Assembly (NCBI RefSeq): GCF_016808335.1
Contig: NC_053153.1
Coordinates: forward strand, 12,907,033-12,971,032
DNA length: 64,000 nucleotides
DNA from: Panicum virgatum
Lineage: Eukaryota > Streptophyta > Magnoliopsida > Poales > Poaceae
Direction of reading: 5' to 3'
Shown here: positions 58,660 through 64,000 of the stretch, one piece after another
Numbering within the stretch: the first letter of the stretch is position 1
How the letters are laid out: each line of letters begins with the position of its first letter
Made by a program: the position numbers and the translations under genes
The notes under the pieces: generated by a model
Seen by the model: only the letters and a program-made list of their open reading frames with translations
What the model was told of the DNA's origin: nothing
The model's database searches: none

Positions 58660-58845
58660 AGGTGCCTACCAATTTCACGGCCCACCGTGCGCGCAACTAG
58701 CAAATACTATCTCGCTGTCCGGTCCGGCGCTGAGGCGCTCCCTATTTGGCTATTTCCCCTCGCAACCACCTCTCTTCTCCCCAAACCCTAATCTTCCCTC
58801 TCCCTCCCCACCTCCACATCGAACCCATCGGATCGTTCGGCGGCG
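58660..58845 (+). promoter_or_regulatory. Residual proximal promoter and 5'-UTR of the RZ-1 type gene
   Basis: This short segment lies between the Mutator-like derivative and the start codon. A TATA-like CCCTATTTGGCTATTT lies near 58740. The 3' half is pyrimidine-rich (CTCTCTTCTCCCCAAACCC), typical of a plant 5'-UTR. Upstream promoter sequence continues left of the insertion before 55993. Confidence 0.45.
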
Positions 58846-61800
58846 ATGGACGGGAAGGAGGAGGGCCGGATCTTCGTGGGCGGCTTGTCGTGGCAGACGG
58901 ACGAGCGCAAGCTCCAAGAAGCCTTTGACCGCTTCGGCAAGGTCGTCGACGCGCAGGTACCCGTAGTCCCCCGCTCGTATCTGTTAGCGCCTCATGCCCC
59001 GGCAAGTTTTGCTGGATCCGTTAGTTTGGTGTAGTCCACGGCGCGATTTTGGACGGTTTTATGCTTCGATAAAGGGACGGTGCGTGTCGTGGTGCAGGGT
59101 GGAAAGGTGGATCTGTGGATTGCTCTTGTGTGTGGTCCAACGGGAATCTGCTTTGCGTATGAAGTATGGTTGTGTTTTCTAGCTTTTATACCTCTCGCGC
59201 AAATAGGTGAAAGAAAAAAAAATCTTTAGTTAGAGGTAACCAAATCCTTTGGCTTCCAGAACCAAATTAAAATGATGACTACCGGGCCTTCTTGCTATGA
59301 TGGGCTAAAGATTTCAGTACCATATACGGCACAATAGGAATGCAGATACATGCATTTTAACTTCTCAAAGGATCCTTCGTTATTTTTCAATGTTGAATGC
59401 TTTCTCTCAGTAATTTAACTCACTGCTCTTGTTTTGTCTATCTTTCTTTGTGTCCGGGGTCTGTTCTCCGTTCTTTGTTTGCTGAGGCTGAATGAGCTGG
59501 CAGATTTCCAGAGCTGGATTGCACAGTGATACATGTTGCTTTCCCAAGCTGAAATGTGATCGTGTTCGTTACAGTTAGATGCCTGAATTGAGCACCTCTA
59601 TCCCTGTTGAATAAGGGGGGAACAGCCATTGGTCCTACTTTTGCTAGTCTTCTGCTATTCCTTAGTTCAGTTTGGTGGTCTGATGAAAATGGGACGTTAC
59701 TGCCAATTAATTGAAACAGTTGGACAAGCATAACTGCCCTACCCTGGTTCTATAGTTTGTTGTCTGCAGTCCTTGTGATTTTTGAAATTCTACTCCTCCA
59801 GCACAAGAGCTGTGTACACCTGTGGAGAGCAAGCAACAGGGCCCATGTCCATGATACAGGAGGTGGCCCATTGCTCTACAGTGAAAAGATTAAAACAAAG
59901 TACAGCTGTATCGGGTTGAACCGAGTTGATTGGCTTATAAGAAGCAACAGAAATCATCTGGTTGATATAAGTGTCTGCTTGTGTCTATGGCCACGTTTTC
60001 AGTTGGGTTCATTGGCATGCTTGCAAACAGAGATCATGATCACAGTTGACTTGTTTTGATTTTTATCTATATGACCTGAATGCATAGTTCTTTACATCTT
60101 GTTACCTTTCTCAGCATTATGTGAACTAGCGACAAGCTTGATCTTTCCCCGTCCAGTATTTGTTAGAACTAGATAAAGTCTTTCTGCTATGATTTACAGC
60201 TGCAATTCTTTGTGGACACGCTTAGTTCATTGCATAGTTAAAAGCTCCAGCAAAATTTGGTTTTCCACTTTTTTATTTATTAAAACTCAAGCAACTCCTT
60301 TCTTAAGGACACTTTGCTCCAATGTTTCTTTATTGTATAATCCATTTTTTATTAATACTATTGCTGCTTGCCTGGCGCAGTGGTAGAGCTTTCCACTTGT
60401 GGCCTGGCAGCCTGGGTTCGAACCAGCCTCCTTGCACTGCAAGGGTAAGACTGCTAGATAACACCCGTGGCCCTTCCCCAGACCCCACATAATGTGGGAG
60501 CACTCGCACTGGGTACGCCCTTTACTATTGCTGCTTGCCTGCTTGATTTGGTAAATGCTTCCATTGATGGAAGTCAGAATTCGTTGAAAGTCCAGATTTG
60601 CATATCGGTGCATTGGGCAGTATTCAATGATCATGCATGGACATTTGAAAGAATACTGCTGGAACAGAAAATTGATGCTAGCCTCACCAGTGCGGACCTT
60701 TGATTCATTGTCTCTGTGTGACATTGCTTTCAGCCACCTCCATACATTGTTTTGCAGCATTGGGAAGAGAACAGATTTATTTAACATACCAGTTAGCCAG
60801 CAGCTCAGAGTTTCACTGTTGTTTTCATGGAAAATTGGAAATGGAAGTTGCTTGCCTCTCTAGGTTTTCAGCATTGGTTTAGATGACCTGGTATGTAAAC
60901 TAGAAGTATATATGGCTGTGGCATATCTGCCAGATTTCTTGACACCAGAATATGCTGAAATTATTGAGAAGTTAGTTCATGTGGGTAGCTGTAAAATCGG
61001 TGCCTGGTTGGAAATAGTTCACTTTGCCAGAACATGGTGCCCAGAGACTATGACTTTGCTCCTTGTCCTGATAATGAGCTTTGCTGTTATGGGAATAGAC
61101 TTTTTGATCAAGATAGTTACAGCTAGATGCATTTGTGTCAGGATTATGATTGTTCTTGAATCACAGAAATCCAGGAATAACCTAATCTCAGTGCTTCTCT
61201 CTCTCCCAAGGTAATGTCTTAAAAGTTGTCCATCAACTATCTCTAAATTTGTCCAGGAATGATTCTGGTTAGTGAAATCTGCTTCACATTGTACTATGTT
61301 AGTGTGCTATGAATTAGGTTCCTCTGCATAACTACACTTTAAGGTAGCAGTCTCAAAAGTGGCAACCTTTTTTGAGCAATGTGTTCTTCTGTTTCGAATA
61401 AAGTAGGAAGATACAATGCTGTTTTATAATATTAGTAGTAATCTTATGTTGAAATATTAGAGCAACATTTTTGTACCAAATGGGGAATTATTTTACGTAA
61501 ATTAAAATATTTGTTGCCCTTGGGTTCATTTCAAAATTCAATTACTTACTATGGATGGTTCAATGCTTGTGTATGGGCTGTATGTTATTGAATTGAAACA
61601 ATTGTTTCCAGGCCATTTGTTACTGACATCTATATTCTTTTCACTTGTTTTAGTATCCTTTTGTCTTCTCCACATTCCTTATATACTAATGAACGTTTTT
61701 ACTTGTAGATCATGCTGGAGAGGCACACTAACCGCCACAGGGGCTTTGGCTTTGTGACATTTGAAGATCGGCGGGCAGTTGACTGCGCTATCAAAGAGAT

Positions 61801-62545
61801 GCATGGCCAAGAGTTAGATGGTCGGAAAATTTCAGTGAACAAGGCTGAGCCTAAGATGAACACAGATGACACAAGATATGACAATGGTGGTGGACGAGGA
61901 GAGTATCGTGGTGGTAGAGGTGATGGTCCACCCCCTGGTAATTGCTTTGAGTGTGGTCGTCCTGGACATTGGGTTCGTGATTGCCCTAGTGCTGGTGGTG
62001 GTCGTTCTGGCAGATTCTCTTCTAAGTTTAGTGGTGGCAGGGGAGACCGTTTCTCTGGGTCAGACAGGTTTGGCGATCGTTACATGGATGATCGTTATGA
62101 TGGTGGTCGTTATGGGTACCGTGACCAAGTTGACACAAGAGACAGGTATGCCGGGGGCCGTGATCGTTATGCCAATGATCGCTACCCCTCTGGTGGTGAT
62201 CACTTTGGTGCAGAAAGGTATGGAGGTGGCCCAGATCGTTATGCACCAAGTGGTTATGGTAGGGAGCGAGAAAGAAGCTATGAGAGGGATGGAGTTCGTG
62301 GTGGTGGTGGTGGCGGCGGCGGCGGCTACGATAGGAGTGCCCCAAGGGGTGGTGGTGGAAGCTATGATAGGGATGGCCTGAGGGGTGGCATGGGTGGTGG
62401 CTATGACAGGGATGGTCCACGTGGTGGTGTCGCTGATCGTTACGGCGGTGGAGGACCTGCACGCTATGATGGAGGAAGTTACAGGGAGAGGCCTGGGCCT
62501 TATGATCGCCCCAGCAGGGGAGGACGTTTTGATGATCGCTACTGA
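58846..62545 (+). CDS. RZ1-like: Glycine-rich RNA-binding protein with RRM and CCHC zinc knuckle (RZ-1 type)
   Basis: Nuclear RNA-binding protein of the RZ-1 group, which in Arabidopsis acts in splicing, chromatin-linked gene regulation and cold response. Exon 1 is 58846-58956 and exon 2 is 61709-62545, joined in phase (315 aa). The RRM spans about residues 8-82: RNP2 IFVGGL at 9-14, RNP1 RGFGFVTF after the intron, and the conserved DAQIMLER across the junction. A CCHC knuckle (CFECGRPGHWVRDC) follows at about residue 115. The rest is an RGG/DRY-rich low-complexity tail (GGRYGYRDQ, then GGGGGGGG and DRDGPRGG) ending GGRFDDRY. The 2.75-kb intron carries a SINE. A Mutator-like derivative sits 187 bp upstream. 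The frame is intact with no damage seen. Confidence 0.93.
60375..60522 (+). mobile_element. Au-type SINE in the RZ-1 intron, 19-bp target duplication
   Basis: A tRNA-derived head has box A (GCGCAGTGGTAGAG) and box B (GGGTTCGAACC). The body ends CACTGGGTACGCCC and a short T-run. The perfect direct repeat TACTATTGCTGCTTGCCTG lies on both sides (60356-60374 and 60523-60541). It is not a functional tRNA gene. Confidence 0.92.
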
Positions 62546-62796
62546 TGATCGCCCCAGCAGACTCAAGCTCTTGATGTTGCAGTTTCGTGTACCTGAATGC
62601 TTAATGTATCTCTCCTTGGCACTTTTTTTTGTCTAATTCTGTACTTCAACCGATACTGACTGATGTTGCCTTCTTTGATAAGTTTATCTGGTAGACTGTT
62701 TTTGCTTGCTGAGATCATAAATCTTGCCCTGAGCTATTACCTCATGTTTCAGTTGTTTATGGAGTGCAGTTGTAGGGAGTTGAGGTTCACAGTGAT
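62546..62796 (+). other. 3'-UTR of the RZ-1 type gene
   Basis: Non-coding sequence directly after the stop codon. No separate gene is seen. Confidence 0.5.
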
Positions 62797-63070
62797 TGCT
62801 GTCATTGCTGATCTGAGTATCTGGTATGCAAGGATGATATTTTCAGAGATTGCTTGGCACTGTTGGTCTGAATAGCCGGTTTGCATGGATTGTATGTTAA
62901 GTGATGCTTGTCACTGTTGTTCGTACATGGTTGTTTGCGGGGATATATTTGCAGTGGTCTCTTGTCATTGTTAGTCTGAAACTCTGAATATCTGCAATGC
63001 AAGGACTACTGAACACCTGTCAACATGGGTCTCCTGTCATTGTCAGTCGGAATATCTGCAATGCAAGGAT
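62797..63070. repeat. Degenerate tandem repeat in the 3' flank of the RZ-1 type gene
   Basis: About five diverged units begin near 62797, 62857, 62908, 62961 and 63032. Each contains a form of TGTCATTGTYRGTCKGAATA followed by TCTGCAATGCAAGGA. Spacing varies from about 50 to 70 bp. Confidence 0.65.
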
Positions 63071-63790
63071 TATAACAGAACAGTTGTTAAGTATCCCTAC
63101 GGTGGAAATAGCTGAAAGCAATTCGAAGTGCCAAAGTTTTCTGTTGCTTTTGTTACCAGTCCTGAAAACCGCTGTGTAGAAAAGCACCGAGCCAGGCCAT
63201 TTTGAGTGGGCATCTTCTACTTGCTAGGTAGAGTGGTGTCTGTGATGTCTTTGTATAGCAAACCAATACAATAGGTAGCATCGTTCCTTTATTTCGTTTT
63301 CATGTCATGGTTTGCCGGTGATGGCTTTTGTACATAACCCTAATAATATCTATAAATCGATTCGAATATCTTGTGAATCTGAGCATTCACATTGCTTGAG
63401 TCCGGCGATTATTTTCAGTTTCATCTTAGCACGGGAAAGTATAGAGCGACACCGACGGCAGAGGCCTTAGAGTAGAGGCACCGATAAAATATGGGAAAAA
63501 TTTCAGTTGGGAAGAACACGGTGCGGTTCGTCCAATCATAGCCGCTGCCGCCTATCGCCGTCTCCGCATCTCTACCGTCCAGCGTGACTTATCCAAAAGC
63601 TGCCCGTCTCTATCCTCCTCCGTCCTTGGACTTGGACTCGTCAAGAAAAATCACAATCTTTGGTTTCGTAATATACTTCAGTCCACCTCTTTATGTTAAT
63701 ATATATTAATAACATGTAATCTATGAACGGCCCCGGTAACGCCAAATTGTTAATGGCCGTCTTTCTCAAGTGAAAGGGAGTTATGGTGTA
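63071..63790. other. Intergenic sequence, nothing recognised
   Basis: Short ORFs only, with no repeat ends or domains seen. Confidence 0.4.
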
Positions 63791-64000
63791 CTTCCTCTGT
63801 CCCTTTTTAAGTGTCGCCGTTGGTGTGCGTGTCACAAATTTAACTTGATTTGTAGAAAAAATGTGCAATATTTATATCTCCAAATAAATTTGTTAAAAAA
63901 TTAGACTAAAAGATCTATCTAATGATATTAATTATGTATCATAAATATTAATATTTTTTATATAAAATTAATCAAAGTTATTTCTCGGGAAGCGAAACAA
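63791..64000. mobile_element. Stowaway-like MITE, right end outside the window
   Basis: Begins ACTTCCTCTGTCCCTTTTTA, a Stowaway-type end preceded by GT, and continues into AT-rich sequence to the window edge. The second end is not available, so this is tentative. Confidence 0.5.

Noticed and set aside
60375..60450. tRNA gene-like box A and box B
   Set aside because: No cloverleaf closes, and the 19-bp target duplication and trailing body identify it as a SINE.
62028..62566. Minus-strand His/Thr-rich ORFs opposite the RZ-1 tail
   Set aside because: Antisense shadows of the Gly/Arg/Asp-rich coding repeats.

Overview
This window is plant nuclear DNA from a grass, most likely a panicoid. The evidence is intron-rich genes with GT-AG junctions, a tandem pair of grass-type ARGONAUTE genes, an Au-type SINE, Stowaway MITEs, and nested retrotransposons and Mutator-like elements. 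There are no bacterial-type operons. Exon boundaries were placed by eye from splice consensus, reading frame and comparison of the duplicated copies. Family names come from recognised motifs, not from database searches.

Layout. 1-1020: 3' part of a Copia LTR plus the primer-binding site and start of gag. 2132-8413: an apparently intact 22-exon ARGONAUTE gene (AGO18-like, 1052 aa). 10155-35531: a second, decayed copy in tandem. It keeps promoter and 5'-UTR similarity but has lost exon 1, carries a 7-bp duplication in exon 4, and has a 1.77-kb solo LTR inside exon 15. Its intron 2 is swollen by a full-length L1-type LINE (11953-28170), whose ORF1 is interrupted by a MITE and by a 9.57-kb Mutator-like element (18175-27743). 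That element carries a MULE transposase, a plant-mobile-domain (PMD) gene, a GRF-type zinc-finger gene and an antisense SANT-like gene.

35532-42600 is gene-poor: Stowaway MITEs, a retroposon with a nested ACCGGT-rich hAT-like element, and a 774-bp Helitron. 42656-44543 encodes a nodulin-like/MFS membrane transporter split by a 7-bp tandem duplication. 45674-47173 holds a MITE and a second ACCGGT-rich hAT-like element. 47290-52822 is an antisense LTR retrotransposon with two 475-bp LTRs and an AATAT target duplication. Its interior contains a striking series of hairpins that share a loop motif. The element ends 72 bp upstream of the start codon of a cytosolic sulfotransferase gene (52895-53899).

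55993-58659 is an internally deleted relative of the Mutator-like element. It lies 187 bp upstream of the start codon of a two-exon RRM plus CCHC zinc-knuckle glycine-rich RNA-binding protein gene (RZ-1 type, 58846-62545), whose intron holds a SINE with a 19-bp target duplication.

The host genes do not form a pathway. The clearest theme is a silencing-gene duplicate filled with transposons, beside four host genes (AGO, transporter, sulfotransferase, RZ-1) that look expressed or recently functional. The most unusual items are the four-gene Mutator-like element, the hairpin array in the LTR element, and the Glu-to-Asp change at a catalytic position of the intact ARGONAUTE.
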